Of a stretch of DNA of 64,000 nucleotides, positions 32,581 to 44,498 are shown piece by piece (position 1 is the stretch's first letter; each line of letters starts with the position of its first letter). The stretch spans positions 38,009,944 to 38,073,943 of the forward strand of contig JASWHV010000019.1 in assembly GCA_030760725.1 (NCBI GenBank). Direction: 5' to 3'. The notes beneath the pieces were generated by a model. That model did no database searches and was not told the origin of the DNA. It worked only from the letters and a program-made list of their open reading frames with translations. A program made the translations under genes and the position numbers. Source of the DNA: Neostapfia colusana. Taxonomy: Eukaryota > Streptophyta > Magnoliopsida > Poales > Poaceae.

Positions 32581-35250
32581 TTACCCGTGTTGGGAAGCCA
32601 TGAACTCCGGGTAATTTGAGCGAAGGAACTCCTCGCTCTCCCACGTCGCTTCTTCGGCGGTGTGGTTGCTCCAGAGTATTTTGTAGAACCACAACGTTCT
32701 GCTACGCGTGGTCCTGGCTTTCTCATCAAGAATTCCCACCGGATATTCATCATATGTTAAATCCGGTTTCAGCTCGCCGATGTCTTCGGTAGGAACAGCA
32801 GCTGTATGCTTCAAGCATTTTCGCAGTTGCGAAACATGGAAAATATCATGGACACCAGCCAGAGATGCCGGTAGTTCCAACCGATACGCCGCTGATCCAC
32901 ACTTCTCGGTGATAGCGTAGGGTCCAATAAAACGGGGAGCGAGCTTCCCCTTCATACCAAATCGGTGCACGCCCTTCATTGGAGACACGCGGAGGTACAC
33001 GTGTTCCCCAACGTCAAAGTGCAACGGCCTACGCCTCTTATCAGCGTAGCTCTTCTGTCGGAATTGAGCGGCCTTCAAATTGGCTTGAATTGTCCGAACG
33101 CGCTCTTCGGCGTCGTTCACCACATCAACTCCGAATGTGACCCTTTCACCGGACTCGCACCAATTTAACGGGGTGCGGCACTTGCGACCATAGAGAGCCT
33201 CATAGGGTGCCATTTTGATACTCGCCTGATAACCGTTGTTGTACGAGAATTCTGCCAATGGTAGGTGATCATCCCAATTCCTACCATGGTGGATGGCACA
33301 CGCTCTCAACATGTCTTCCAGGACTTGATTCACCCTTTCTGTCTGGCCATCTGTCTGAGGGTGATAAGCGGAGCTCCTGATCAACTTAGTACCCAATGCA
33401 GCGTGTAGCTGCTCCCAAAAGCGAGATACAAATAATGCACCTCGATCTGAGACAATGGTCTTGGGTACCCCGTATAGGCATAGAATCTTCGCTATGTATA
33501 GCTCCGCATATTTGCCGGCATTGTAACGTGTATTCACCGGAATGAAGTGAGCCGTCTTGGTTAACCGATCAACGATTACCCATATGGAATCATGCTTGTT
33601 GGATGTTAGGGGTAATCCCACAATGAAATCCATGCTCACATCTTCCCATTTCCATGCCGGGATCTTCAGGGGTTGCAACAGCCCTGATTTCTTCATGTGA
33701 TCAGCTTTCACTCGTCTACACGTATCACACTCGGATACGTACTTAGCTACCTCCCGCTTCATCCGTGTCCACCAAAATTTCTTTTTCAAATCTTGGTACA
33801 TTTTGTTGCTGCCCGGATGAATGGAGTATTTGGATAAGTGAGCTTCATCGAGGATCTTTTTCCTCAACTCCATATCTCGGGGTACGACTATGCGGTCATT
33901 GAACCACAGCGTCCCCTCATCATCCTTCCGGAAACATTTAATTTCTCCATTGTCTATCCGTCTCCGGAGATGTGCCATGCCTTTATCCGTTTCCTGAGCT
34001 GCAATGATGTCCTCCCTAATAGTAGGGATGAGGGCAAGGTTGTACAGCGATCCATAAGGAACCAAGTATAAACTTGGCTCTTCCTCCTCCACCGGTGTAA
34101 TGGTGAGGTGATGGACATGCGATTTCTGACTCAGCGCGTCGGCAACTACATTCGCCTTGCCGGGGTGGTAATGGATCTCAATCTCATAATCTTTGATCAG
34201 TTCTAACCACCTCCTCTGCCTCATGTTCAGCTCCTTCTGGGTGAAAATGTATTTCAAGCTCTTGTGGTCGGTGTAGAGATGCACCAAGTTCCCCAGGAGA
34301 TAGTGCCTCCACATTTTCAGCGCCAACACCACGGCAGCAAGTTCAAGATCGTGAGTCGGGTAGTGCTGCTCATGGTTCCGAAGTTGGCGTGAGCCATAAG
34401 CGACCACACGTCCTTCCTGCATCAACACGCAGCCAAGCCCAATACCGGACGCGTCACAATACACGTCGAAGGACTTTGTTGTATCCGGCTGAGCTAACAC
34501 CGGAGCTGTTGTGAGATGCTTCACCAATGTTCGGAACGCTCCTTCACACGCGGTGTTCCAAACATATTTTGTCCCTTTCTTCAGCAACTCTGTCATCGGC
34601 TTAGCAAGCTTGGAGAAGCTTGGAATGAATCTCCGGTAGTATCCCGCTAACCCGAGGAAGCTTCTGACTTCATGAACTGAAGTGGGAGCTTTCCATTTCA
34701 ACACTTGCTCGATTTTACTTGGGTCAACCGCAATGCCTTCAGCTGAGATGATATGTCCCAAGAATGGCACTTGGCTGATCCAAAATTCGCATTTGCTGAA
34801 CTTGGCGTAGAGCTTGTGGTCTCGCAATCGTTGAAGAACGATCCGCAAGTGTTCGGCATGTTCAGCTTCGGTCTTGGAGTAAACCAAGATGTCGTCGATG
34901 AACACTACCACGAACTTGTCCAGCTCCGGCATGAACACCGAGTTCATGAGATACATGAAATGGGCTGGAGCATTTGTGAGACCAAAGGACATGACGAGAT
35001 ATTCGTATAAGCCGTATCTCGTCGAGAACGCCGTCTTCGGGATATCCTCCGCCCGGATCTTGATCTGGTGATATCCAGAGCGAAGGTCCATCTTTGAGAA
35101 TACACTTGCCCCCACAAGTTGATCAAACAAGATGTCAATACGAGGCAGTGGGTACTTATTCTTGATAGTGACGGCGTTGAGCGGCCGGTAATCCACACAC
35201 AGCCTCAGGGTCTCATCCTTCTTCTTCACGAATACGCCGAGCATCCCCAA
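32581..35250 (-). CDS. Element B pol: RT, RNase H, integrase, chromodomain
   Basis: This 889-codon frame copies element RNA into DNA and inserts it. RT: LCVDYRPLN, SKMDLRSGYHQ (motif A Asp present), FIDD at residues 117-120. RNase H: D266, E303, D328, D371 in YCDAS, DLELAAV, YTDHK, VVADAL. Integrase zinc region: H471, H478, C508, C511. Core DD35E: D541, D602, E638. GPY/F motif near 775 and chromodomain about 836-880. All catalytic residues are intact. The frame is separated from protease by a 1-base loss near 35235 (A reads one base more at the same place), so the apparent ATG is artificial. It is either an inactive young copy or a sequencing slip. Confidence 0.93.
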   Translation of the reverse strand: MGMLGVFVKKKDETLRLCVDYRPLNAVTIKNKYPLPRIDILFDQLVGASVFSKMDLRSGYHQIKIRAEDIPKTAFSTRYGLYEYLVMSFGLTNAPAHFMYLMNSVFMPELDKFVVVFIDDILVYSKTEAEHAEHLRIVLQRLRDHKLYAKFSKCEFWISQVPFLGHIISAEGIAVDPSKIEQVLKWKAPTSVHEVRSFLGLAGYYRRFIPSFSKLAKPMTELLKKGTKYVWNTACEGAFRTLVKHLTTAPVLAQPDTTKSFDVYCDASGIGLGCVLMQEGRVVAYGSRQLRNHEQHYPTHDLELAAVVLALKMWRHYLLGNLVHLYTDHKSLKYIFTQKELNMRQRRWLELIKDYEIEIHYHPGKANVVADALSQKSHVHHLTITPVEEEEPSLYLVPYGSLYNLALIPTIREDIIAAQETDKGMAHLRRRIDNGEIKCFRKDDEGTLWFNDRIVVPRDMELRKKILDEAHLSKYSIHPGSNKMYQDLKKKFWWTRMKREVAKYVSECDTCRRVKADHMKKSGLLQPLKIPAWKWEDVSMDFIVGLPLTSNKHDSIWVIVDRLTKTAHFIPVNTRYNAGKYAELYIAKILCLYGVPKTIVSDRGALFVSRFWEQLHAALGTKLIRSSAYHPQTDGQTERVNQVLEDMLRACAIHHGRNWDDHLPLAEFSYNNGYQASIKMAPYEALYGRKCRTPLNWCESGERVTFGVDVVNDAEERVRTIQANLKAAQFRQKSYADKRRRPLHFDVGEHVYLRVSPMKGVHRFGMKGKLAPRFIGPYAITEKCGSAAYRLELPASLAGVHDIFHVSQLRKCLKHTAAVPTEDIGELKPDLTYDEYPVGILDEKARTTRSRTLWFYKILWSNHTAEEATWESEEFLRSNYPEFMASQHG

Positions 35251-35750
35251 GGCGAGGAACTCGGCCTAATGAAACCCTTGCTCAACAGATCATTGAGCTG
35301 TTCTTTCAGTTCCGCCAGCTCATTTGGAGCCATCTTGTATGGTCTCCGTGATATGGGCGTAGTCCCGGGTGCAAGTTCAATCTTGAACTCGACATCCCGC
35401 TCAGGTGGCATGCCCGGAAGATCGTCCGGGAACACGTCGGGATACTCCCGGACTACGGGGATGTCTTCTAACTTAAGAACTTCAGCATTATTAATTGCTA
35501 AAACTTCCCGGACTGGTGTGTCTAACACCATGGAATGCGGACGGTGAAATGGAGAATTTAAGTGAACCGTCCGTGTCCGAGTCTCTAGGACAGCGCCATG
35601 GTATTGCAGCCATGACATCCCTAAGATTGCATCAATCTTTTGTCCCATAAGGATTATCAAGGTGGTGGGATATAGCTTCCCACCTAAGCACAGAGGTGCC
35701 TTTGGAATCATCATATTAGCTGAAATCTTCCCCCCCCCCCCGGTGAGCAT
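35226..35750 (-). CDS. Element B protease C-terminus and RT N-terminus (frame-shifted segment)
   Basis: The middle piece of the gag-pol frame lies between two frameshifts. It reads GKISANMMIPKAPLCLGGK, an ILGMSWLQYHGAVL segment, the linker LEDIPVVREYPDVFPDDLPG and the RT start (PISRRPYKMAPNELAELKEQL, PSSSPWGCSA). The upstream break is a 12-C run (35730-35741) where A has CCCTCCC. The downstream break is the 1-base loss near 35235. Confidence 0.9.
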   Translation of the reverse strand: MLTGGGGKISANMMIPKAPLCLGGKLYPTTLIILMGQKIDAILGMSWLQYHGAVLETRTRTVHLNSPFHRPHSMVLDTPVREVLAINNAEVLKLEDIPVVREYPDVFPDDLPGMPPERDVEFKIELAPGTTPISRRPYKMAPNELAELKEQLNDLLSKGFIRPSSSPWGCSAYS

Positions 35751-37117
35751 ATCATATAAGTGCAGTCAGTTGGGAAGACTTGCAATTGATGTTTAGCCAC
35801 ATAGGATGCACTTATAAAGCTGTGTGTTGCACCAGAATCAAATAATATGACGATGGCTTGATTGTTGAGAGTAAACGTACCCGCCAGCACGTTGTCTCCC
35901 TCTGGGGCGTCCTCATTGTCGAGGTTGCGGACGCCTCCAGTCCGCTGACCAACCTTCTTCACCGGAGGTCGGCCTCGAGCACCGCCCTGGAGCTGGGCTT
36001 GCCCGCTGCTCTGCTGCCACTGGGGGCAGTCCTTCGCAAAGTGGCCCGCCTGGCCACATGTGAAGCAGGTGAAACGGGGCGGTCCCCCGCTGATCGGTGG
36101 ACGGAAACCTGGGGCGCGTTGTGGCGGTGGAAACGCCCGGGGTACCGTCTGCTGCTGCTGCTGTCTTGGTGGTGGCATCGGCGGACGGAACGGAGGTGCC
36201 TGAAAGGGACGTCCCCCGAACCGTTGCGGTCGCGCCGGTGGTTGCCACTGCTGCCCGGATGGTGTCCGATACACCATACGGTACTTCTGGGGAGCGCCAC
36301 TCCCACCGCTGCTAGGTGGAGCGCTACGCTTCCTCTGCTCAGCTGCTAACTCCCGCTGAGCGTCCTCTTGCATGATGGCGGCACTGACTAGGTCGTTGAA
36401 TGTGCCGCGGTTCCATTGAACGAGGTGGGTCTTCATTTCGGGATGTAACCCCCGATAGAAGTGCTCCCTCTTCTTCTCCTCCGTGGAGATGTAGTCTGAC
36501 GCATACTGCGCCAGATGGTTGAAGGCACGGGAGTAGTCGTGGGCACTCCTCCCGCCCTGCTTCAGTTCCAAAAATTCTTGGAACTTTCTCTTCATTATTC
36601 CGGGAGGAATGTGATAGGCGCGGAACGCCTCCCGGAACTCTTGCCATTCCACGGCATGGCCAGCCGGACGTGAGGCGACATAATTCGCCCACCACGCACC
36701 AGCGGCACCGTGGAGCTGCTGTGCTGCGAACAGCGTCTTCTGCCGCTCCGTACACTGGAGCAGCCCGAACTTGGACTCGATAGTCCGCAGCCAGTTGTCC
36801 GCCTCCAGTGGTTCTTCAGCTTCGGTGAACACTGGAGGGTGCGTACTCATGAAATCCGAGTACGACACTTCGCGGGGCTCGCGAGGCCCTCGCTCTTGAC
36901 GTCCTCCCGCCTGGGACGTATTCTGCACGATCGTGCGGAGCAGGTCGGTCTGCTCCTCACGGCCTCCCACCAATGCCGCTATCACATCCGCTAGAGTAAG
37001 CGGAGGCGGCGGTGGTGGCTGCTGCTGCGGGGTGCTGTCGTAGGCCGGTGGCTGGGAGTCATCGCCTCCCCCTTGGCTAGAGCCACCTACCTCGTGCGTG
37101 GTCCTAGTGCGAACCAT
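35711..37117 (-). CDS. Element B gag and protease N-terminus
   Basis: On the minus strand from ATG 37117 (MVRTRTTHEVGGSSQ), the frame has an acidic and Q/P-rich N-terminus and a capsid-like region (WLRTIESKFGLLQC, AGAWWANYVA). A basic Q/P/R-rich stretch follows, then a CCHC zinc knuckle (CFTCGQAGHFAKDC, about residues 351-364) for RNA binding, and the protease active site DSG (codon 35837-35839, ILFDSGATHSFIS). Gag and protease share one frame. The start follows TTGCAG, a likely splice acceptor. The frame runs out just after the 12-C run at 35730-35741. Confidence 0.92.
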   Translation of the reverse strand: MVRTRTTHEVGGSSQGGGDDSQPPAYDSTPQQQPPPPPPLTLADVIAALVGGREEQTDLLRTIVQNTSQAGGRQERGPREPREVSYSDFMSTHPPVFTEAEEPLEADNWLRTIESKFGLLQCTERQKTLFAAQQLHGAAGAWWANYVASRPAGHAVEWQEFREAFRAYHIPPGIMKRKFQEFLELKQGGRSAHDYSRAFNHLAQYASDYISTEEKKREHFYRGLHPEMKTHLVQWNRGTFNDLVSAAIMQEDAQRELAAEQRKRSAPPSSGGSGAPQKYRMVYRTPSGQQWQPPARPQRFGGRPFQAPPFRPPMPPPRQQQQQTVPRAFPPPQRAPGFRPPISGGPPRFTCFTCGQAGHFAKDCPQWQQSSGQAQLQGGARGRPPVKKVGQRTGGVRNLDNEDAPEGDNVLAGTFTLNNQAIVILFDSGATHSFISASYVAKHQLQVFPTDCTYMICSPGGGGRFQLI

Positions 37118-38945
37118 CTGCAATCATACGACAATAACATCAGTCCCGCAACACTTGCATGCAGTTCCATTACGATGGGTGTAAAAATATTATGACAACA
37201 AAAACATGCGATATATCTCGTAAGCAGATAATGTAATAACTTTGCACAAGCTACACCATTACCAGACCAAACACCAGCTAGTTTAATCCAACTTGATGAA
37301 CCTCCACTCTGGAAGCTCAACATAACTAGGTTTGGTCACTACGAGACATTACTATCGCGTTGTCATCACATATCACACCCTTAGGGTACAACACCCTCTC
37401 CAATGAGCTCAACTGTCATTCTTCTGTCAGAATGACCAGTTTCTACCTATCCCAAGTTTTGATCTGGTTCTGTGCATTTTCATGACTCAAGTTGAATACC
37501 AACGTTAAAGTTAACTTTAGTATATTTCCAACGAGTACTCATTTGCCCCCAGATCTGCTTTGATTAAAAAGTTACGCTAATTCAAAGTTAGCAGAATTTC
37601 TGGAAGAATTTTAACAGCACCTCCCTTGGAAGTGGCTGTTTCCAATCCTGATTTCAACTAAATTCTGTGCTGAAACTTCAGAAACTTTAAATTGCAAAGA
37701 TGTCAAACATCTTCTACTCTTTCTAAGGATGGATTATATGACAATTTTTAGATTTTTCTACTGGGAGTTATATTTGAAAAACAGATCAGTTCAGAGGATG
37801 TTTTACTCTGCCCTGATTCTGAATAGTTTACATTCCTCTGGGATTTTAGCCATCTTAAGGCGAGTTTCAGCTCTGGAAGTCTACAACAAAGTTGTAGAGT
37901 ACTTGAATACCTTCCCAGAACTATATAGCACACCTCCCCGGGCTAAAAGACCTGTGAGTTATGCTCTGTTGAAGATCAGCAAACTTGCTGCCCAAAACAG
38001 AGCACTCTGCTTTTCATACTTTTGGCTATACTGCTCCACTATCCCATTCTTATACCCAACCAGTGTCCTAAATGCTGAACCTATAAATTTTAATTCTTTG
38101 TTATCATTATTCTCATGCATATGCCTACCATATCTCGGTACTACGTTCCTCACAAAAGAAATCCTACCCGGATCATACCGGCATATACGTCTCAAATGTG
38201 GCACTAAACGGTCTCTCGCACACGTTTTCTACACGGATACATACGTGGTTAGTACCTGCAAAAGGCCACACAATGATGGTGCACTCAAAGTTTGTTCATT
38301 TCAGGCAGTTCCATATCTAAAAGTAAATACAAACGCCCGTATCATTTCCATACGGCCGTCCTTGAGCTAAGTCACGTCTCAAGGCACGTGATCGTGTTTC
38401 AACACCACACGACGGGGAACCCGAGTATGTCATGAACGGGTCGTCACGGTTGGGAATGTTATCAACCCAACAGATACCACCTACTGCCCTGCAGGGCACG
38501 CCGATGGCAAGCGCTGCGTATGTCCTCCTGGGCTATTTCCAGACGAACACACTCTCGCGTTACTGACCACGCGATGGGGTTTCCACTTACTTGCCTAATG
38601 CACGCTAGGGATCAGCGTTTCATATGAACTCAGGGACATAAAGAGTCCAAAAGATTCATATTGACATCTCACACCAAGCTGTGAGATCAATCCCTGAACC
38701 ACGTTCCTCGTCAGGGAGAGCTAACCGAAATTGAACCGCTTTCGGTGGCGTTCCTTACCATACTTACCAGAGCGTAGGTGCGTCGTTACATAATTGAACT
38801 TCAGAATTATAACACATAAGTTAGTCTTTGCCACTTTAAGTAACTATGCTAATATAGTCCTTACTTGGGCAACTACCGAATCCTCACCGTATACCTAAGT
38901 TTTTCCCATAATGCAGTCCTTTAGTACTGTGCTATCCCCACTGCA
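37118..38945 (-). other. Element B 5' leader with predicted intron
   Basis: A leader of about 1.8 kb between primer site and gag. On the minus strand a consensus donor CTG|GTAAGTATGG starts at 38767, and an acceptor TTGCAG|ATGG ends at 37118, directly before the gag ATG. The implied intron is 1,650 bases. A, C and E keep the donor; A and E keep the acceptor. A chance ORF at 37729-38370 (+) is not conserved in the other leaders. Confidence 0.5.
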
Positions 38946-38957
38946 GCTCTGATACCA
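38946..38957 (-). other. Element B primer binding site (tRNA-iMet)
   Basis: TGGTATCAGAGC on the minus strand is complementary to the 3' end of plant initiator tRNA-Met. It lies three bases (gcc) from the LTR end. Confidence 0.95.
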
Positions 38958-38960
38958 GGC

Positions 38961-41900
38961 TGTGGCGGACCGGAATCCGCTCATCCAGGATCGCAGAGGG
39001 TGGTGCCGCGCGATGCGACACCCGACAGCACACGTCATAAGAACACAATATATTACATGGGAAAAACAGCTGAAACTGTACAAACAGGTACAAACTTCAG
39101 TTACAACTATTGTTCTATTACACAGCGGAAGTCTACACTATACAACTCACGCCCGCCTATTTAGCAAAAGTCGGTTGCCCAGCCCTAGGGCAACCCACAC
39201 TAGCTGCACGTCTCAGCTCAGCGCGGCGTGTACGGCTCCCACTCAGCCGTGGTCCCCGACGGAGGGTAACCCTCGCCGGTGGACTCGTACTCCGAGTCCG
39301 TGGGTGGCTCCTCACCTGAAAAACACTTAAGCAGCAACCGTGAGCACGAAGGCTCAGCAAGGCTTAACCGACTCACCTAAGCATGAAACTCTAAATGAGG
39401 TGTACAATGGACATAGGATAGTAATATTTCAGCAAAACGACACGCCTACAAGTTCATCCTTAGTTCATCTTTTAGCAACAAGTTAACAGTTCATGAAATC
39501 TGAAATTTAGTAAGCAGTATTTGGTGGCACACATGTAGCAATACAATTATATCAATCAGCATCATTGAATCAACATATTTCATCCATTAGTCTACGTTAC
39601 GACGCAGTGAACAAGCAGTACTCGTCACCGCGAGGGACGGCGAATCGACTCGATATACACCTGCAGGGAAAACCCAAAGAGCACGTCACGTACGCCCACC
39701 CGTGGAGCTGCACAGCACGCTCACTCGATGTCGTACGGGACAACCTTTCACCCAACAGCCCAAACGTCAAACCGGTCGCACCGAAACGAGCAGGAGGTTC
39801 CCCACACGGAGCATCTCTCTATGCCCGTTGGCAGATTTCCACCTTGCTGCCCTCAACCTACACCTATAAATCGGTGTGCTATGCCTCGACGTCCGGAGGT
39901 TTAGGCTACATCGGTTTATCGGGGCCCATATATCCGATATGCCTTCGGTACGTTCAATACTTGTTCAGCAGGGCCGCACACGGATCGGTCCTCAATCGAC
40001 ACGGGCAGGGCTGCGCACACAAGACTCTCTCTTGCTGCGCCCTAGCCCCTGCCTAGTCTCATTTTCATTACTAAAGTGATCTCACATCACTCAACCGCAC
40101 CCGTGTGTCCCACTGCCTATCTCGCGAGTAGATTCCAACTACTCGACTTGTACCGAAGTCCTATGACTCATTAAGCATAGCCTGTCTACTCGAGGTCCTT
40201 GACACTACCCTCACTCTTTTAGGAACCTTTGGTTATGCAAGTGGGGTTTCATTCATCCTATACCTAATGCACATACATACCTCATATGACACATGTAAAC
40301 AAAGTAAAACTTTTAAAAAGGGTTAATGCAAACCGGGGCTTGCCTTGTTGCTGCTGGTCAGGAGTTAGTTCTTCGTCCGGAAGAAGGAAGTCCAGCACTT
40401 CCGGAGTCTCTCCTTCAACGGCTACACGTTAATGAAATACTACATGTTAATTTAGATGCAAATGTGAGTTTCAGAGTAAGACTTCTACTATTAGTTCTAA
40501 TAACCAGCCTCTAATACCTGGAACTTTGTTTAAGAATTTCAATATGAACTGGTGTTGGTGGTTTGGCTTGGACTTAATCACATGGCTAAATGCTAAGTGG
40601 TTTTCCCCCCTTTTCCATATTAATCCCTTAAGTGATTAAACAGGACAGGGGTGATCTAGAGCTCCAATGGAGCTGAGAATTTTTGTGTGAGTTCCTTGTC
40701 ACAAGAAAACTCTCTGGACCAAACCTTAGCACTTTTCATGGAATGGTTTGCTCAGAGTAATTTCTTTAGCAAATAAGCAAGGAGGAATTAATTCTGAGGT
40801 CAGACCCCTGTTCATACCCAACTTAATGAACTACAATTTCAATTATAGCTCATAGAGTTTGCCTGAATTTTCCTAACATTTTTGGGGTTAAGAATTGCCC
40901 AGAACTGAATTTCCAAGTTTTGGAAATTCTCTGAAAAAGTTTCTGTATTCAAATGAACACAGCACCTTTCAATTTGAATTGCTCCGACCAAATCAACTCC
41001 AAATGGTCTGAAACTTTTACAGGGGTTTACTAATGTCCTAAAGAACATTCTGGCAAAATTTGGGGATTTTTGGATGAACCAAACTCCCTCTAAAATTCTT
41101 TTGCTAAAAAGCTTTAAAGAATTTTCCAGAATTAATTAATGGGTTTCATACAAATTGGGTTGTATATTTGAACAGATCTAGGCAAGATGAGTCCAACCCA
41201 ATTTGAATCACTAAATTTGGAGCTTCCTAGCAAAAGTTATGGATTTCTAAAGTTTGAGTGGAAACTGGAATTGTTTTACTATTGGAAAATAACCTGGGCC
41301 CACTTTTTAATTCGCAGCCAGTGAGAAGCGAGAACACACAGGGTTACTGGGTTCTCCTGTGCACAGCCACATGGAATCCTGGCCATATTTGATCCCGTTT
41401 TTAAACTCGCCCTCACTGACTGGTGGGCCTGCCCCACCCTTCTTCTTCCTCCGAGCCCTCCTTCCCGCGCGCGCGCTAACCTCGCTGGACCGAGGCGGCG
41501 CCTCACCGGCTGAGTGCCTCCGGCTGTCTCCCGGCCGTAGGCTCGCCGCCTGGGGGTTTATGGGGTCGGGAAACATGTTTATGGGCTCGGTTTAGGCGCT
41601 AGAGGATCGGAACGGTGCCGGCAGCGTGCGGCGGCCTCGGGGAACGATCGGCGTCGTCGCCCGGTGGTCCTAGCCTGCTAACGACTCAGCCCATCCCTTC
41701 TAGAGCACCAGTAGGTGCTAGGGAAACCCGGCAAGCAAAGGCCAGTGCATGGCAACACCTCTAGAGGAGTTCTCACCGTGCGCCCGACTCCTGCCGCGCG
41801 TTTGAGCGTGGAATGACATGAAATACCCCGGACTGGGTCAGTTTTCTAGCTAGGGTTGCGAAGAGAAATTGAACGCTAGCCAGTCTAGGTCCTGTGTGCA

Positions 41901-43145
41901 CGATTTGGTGGCCTAAGAACGAAGATTGAGGATGAATTCGATAGATTCTTACCCGGAGGTCCGAGTGGATGTGCCGGGAGGAAAACGTCAAATTGACGCT
42001 CGATGGTCCACCGTCGGGGCTGTGGCTTGGCTAGTAGCAGCGTGACTATCCGGCGCGTCTCTGAGTGGCCTAGCTTGGCCAGGAAAGCCTCGGGTTCGAG
42101 CTGCCCACGGTGAGCCCGTGCCGACTGTTCTTCTCGGTCACCGCCGATAGTCTCCGGGCTAGGTTCTGGGCAGCTAAACTCGATTGTCTTCGGCCGGAAG
42201 AGGTAGGGGGCGAGTAGTTGGTGTGGTTTTTGGGCTAGGGGAGGCGCTGCTCGCGGTGAATTTCCGGTTTCTCGATCGAATGGAAACGGCGGCGAGCGTA
42301 GCGCTCTCTGTTCACGCGTAAAAGACCCGAGCCTCGGTGGTTTCGTGCTGTGGGCGACCGACCGCCTAGGGGTTGATCGATCCGGGAGCAGCTCGCCAGC
42401 TCGGGCAGGAGACCAGGAGGTGGCAGCGTGAGGGGGGGTCCGGCGCCGGCGTTCCGGTGTGCTGTCTCGGCCGAGAGAGGAAAAGATCAGAGGGATACTT
42501 CTCTATTAAGTCTACTGACAGGTGGGACCTCCCCTCCCCCTAATTCTTTTTCCAATTTTTTTTTCCAATTCTGTTATGCCAAATATGCTCAGCTACTCAC
42601 AATTTAATGTGAGACTTAGTCACCAAGTCTTAGTTTAAATTTGAATTCTCAAATTTGAACTGTGTTTGGCTAAATTTGCTGCATGTTTAAACTGAAATTC
42701 AAATTCAGTTTTGAATTCTTGCAAATTTAGCTCCTGACAAGATGAGCTCCAATGGAGATGAAACTTGGTGGGTTTACTCAGAAAAATGTGCTGAGTATAG
42801 ATATGGAGCTAACTTTTGAATTTGGGTGATGAAAGTTGCTGCAATTTGAATTTACATTCAAATTGGCCTCTTTTTGAAATAACCCAAAAGTGCCTCAAAA
42901 ATTGTTGAATTTGCATGAGCTTTGGACTGAACCTTCCCAAGACTTTTTAAATCCTAGGGTGAGCTCAACCTCTCATGCTCATGTACAGAAACCCTACTTT
43001 GTGAAAGTGAAGGCTTTCCCTACTAATCACTCATTTGATGGAGGCCACTTGCTCTTCACAATATTTCACAATCTACACACAACAAAACTGTTGTGTTGTG
43101 AGGTGCACAAAAGTTTTTGCAAGTCCCTTTTCTTGGGCTTTTACA
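38961..43145 (-). mobile_element. Element B 5' LTR
   Basis: Nearly identical to 28331-32514; 4,185 bases, with one homopolymer base more. It starts TGTAAAAGCC at 43145 and ends CCGCCACA at 38961. Confidence 0.95.
39218..40421 (-). other. LTR-encoded spliced small ORF, B 5' LTR copy
   Basis: Exons 40344-40421 and 39218-39315 have the same reading and borders as the 3' LTR copy. This is the copy that would be transcribed ahead of B's gag. Confidence 0.42.
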
Positions 43146-43150
43146 AGTTT
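43146..43150. repeat. Target-site duplication of element B, right copy (agttt)
   Basis: Matches 28326-28330. Confidence 0.93.
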
Positions 43151-44227
43151 CGGCTCTGGAAGTCTACAACAAAGTTGTAGAGTACTTCAACACCTTTCCA
43201 GAACTATATAGCACACCTCACTCGGCTAAAAGACCTGTGAGTTGTGCTCTGTTAAAGTTCGGCAACCTTGCTGCACAAAACAGAGCACTCTGCTTTTCAT
43301 ACTTTTGGCTATACTGCTCCACTATCCAATTCTTATACCCAACCAGGGTCCTAAATGTTGAACCTATAGATTTTAATTCTTTGTTATCATTATTCTCATG
43401 CATATGCCTACAATATCTCGGTACTACGTTCCTCACAAAAGAAAATCCTAACCGGATTTTACCGGCATATACGTCTCAAATGTGGCACTAAACGGTCTCT
43501 CGCACACGTTTACTACACGGATACTTACGTGGTTAGTACCTACAGAAGACCACACAATAATGGTGCACTCAATGGTTATTCATTTCAGGCAGTTCCATAT
43601 TTGAAAGTAAATACAAACGCCCGTATCATTGTCATACGGCCGTCCTTGAGTTAGGTCACGTCTCAAGGTACGTGATCGTGTTTCAACACCACACGACGGG
43701 GAACCCGAGTAGGTCATGAACGGGTCATCACGGTTGGGAATGTTATCAACCCAACAGATACCAGCTACTGCCCTGCAGGGCACGCCGATGGCAAGCGCTG
43801 CGTATGTCCCCTTGGGCTACATCCAGACGAACACACTCTCGCGTTACTGACCACGCGATGGGGTCTCCACTTACTTGCCTAATGCACGCTAGGGATCAGC
43901 GTTTCATATGAACTCAGGAACATGAAGAGTCCAAGAGTTTCATATTGACATCTCACACCAAGCTGTGAGACTCTATCCCTGAACCACGTTCCTCGTCAGG
44001 GGGAGCTAACCGAAATTGAACCGCTTTCGGTGGCATTCCTTACCATACTTACCAGAGCGTAGGTGCGTCGTTACATAATTAAAATTCAGAATTATAACAC
44101 ATAGGTTAGTATTTGCCACTTTAAATAACTATACTAATATAGTCCTTACTTGGGCAGCTACCGATTCCTCACGTACCCTAAGTTTTCCCATAATGTAGTC
44201 CTTAAGTACTGTGCTATCCCCACTGCA
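43151..44227 (-). other. Element A leader, LTR-proximal part
   Basis: Continuation of A's leader beyond element B. It aligns with B's leader (37866-38945) and ends at the primer site. The donor CTG|GTAAGT of the predicted leader intron starts at 44052 on the minus strand. No coding signal is seen. Confidence 0.8.
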
Positions 44228-44239
44228 GCTCTGATACCA
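44228..44239 (-). other. Element A primer binding site (tRNA-iMet)
   Basis: TGGTATCAGAGC on the minus strand, three bases from the 5' LTR. Confidence 0.95.
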
Positions 44240-44498
44240 GGCTGTGGCGGACCAAAATCCGCTCATCCAGGATCGCAGAGGGTGGTGCCGCGCGATGCGA
44301 CACCCGACAGCACACGTCATAAGGACATAATATATTACATGGGAAAAACAACTGAAACTGTACAAACAGGTACAAACTTCAGTTACAACTATTGTTTAAT
44401 TACACAACGGAAGTCTACACTATACAACTCACGCCCGCCTATCTAGCAAAAGTGGTTGTCCAGCCCTAGGACAACCCACACTAGCTGCACTCCTCAGC

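Larger units (their letters stand above)
28331..43145 (-). mobile_element. Element B: complete, young Ty3/gypsy chromovirus
   Basis: A 14.8-kb element on the minus strand: 5' LTR 38961-43145, primer site 38946-38957, leader, gag, pol, polypurine tract, 3' LTR 28331-32514, TSD agttt. The LTRs are 4,185 and 4,184 bases. I counted about 20 mismatches by eye, near 0.5%. At the commonly used grass rate of 1.3e-8 per site per year this is roughly 0.2 million years. The internal region has all motifs but two frameshifts. Confidence 0.95.

Noticed and set aside
37729..38370. 213-codon plus-strand ORF antisense to B's leader
   Set aside because: The same region in A (43151-43491) is broken in that frame, and E's leader does not keep it. 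It falls in the predicted leader intron.
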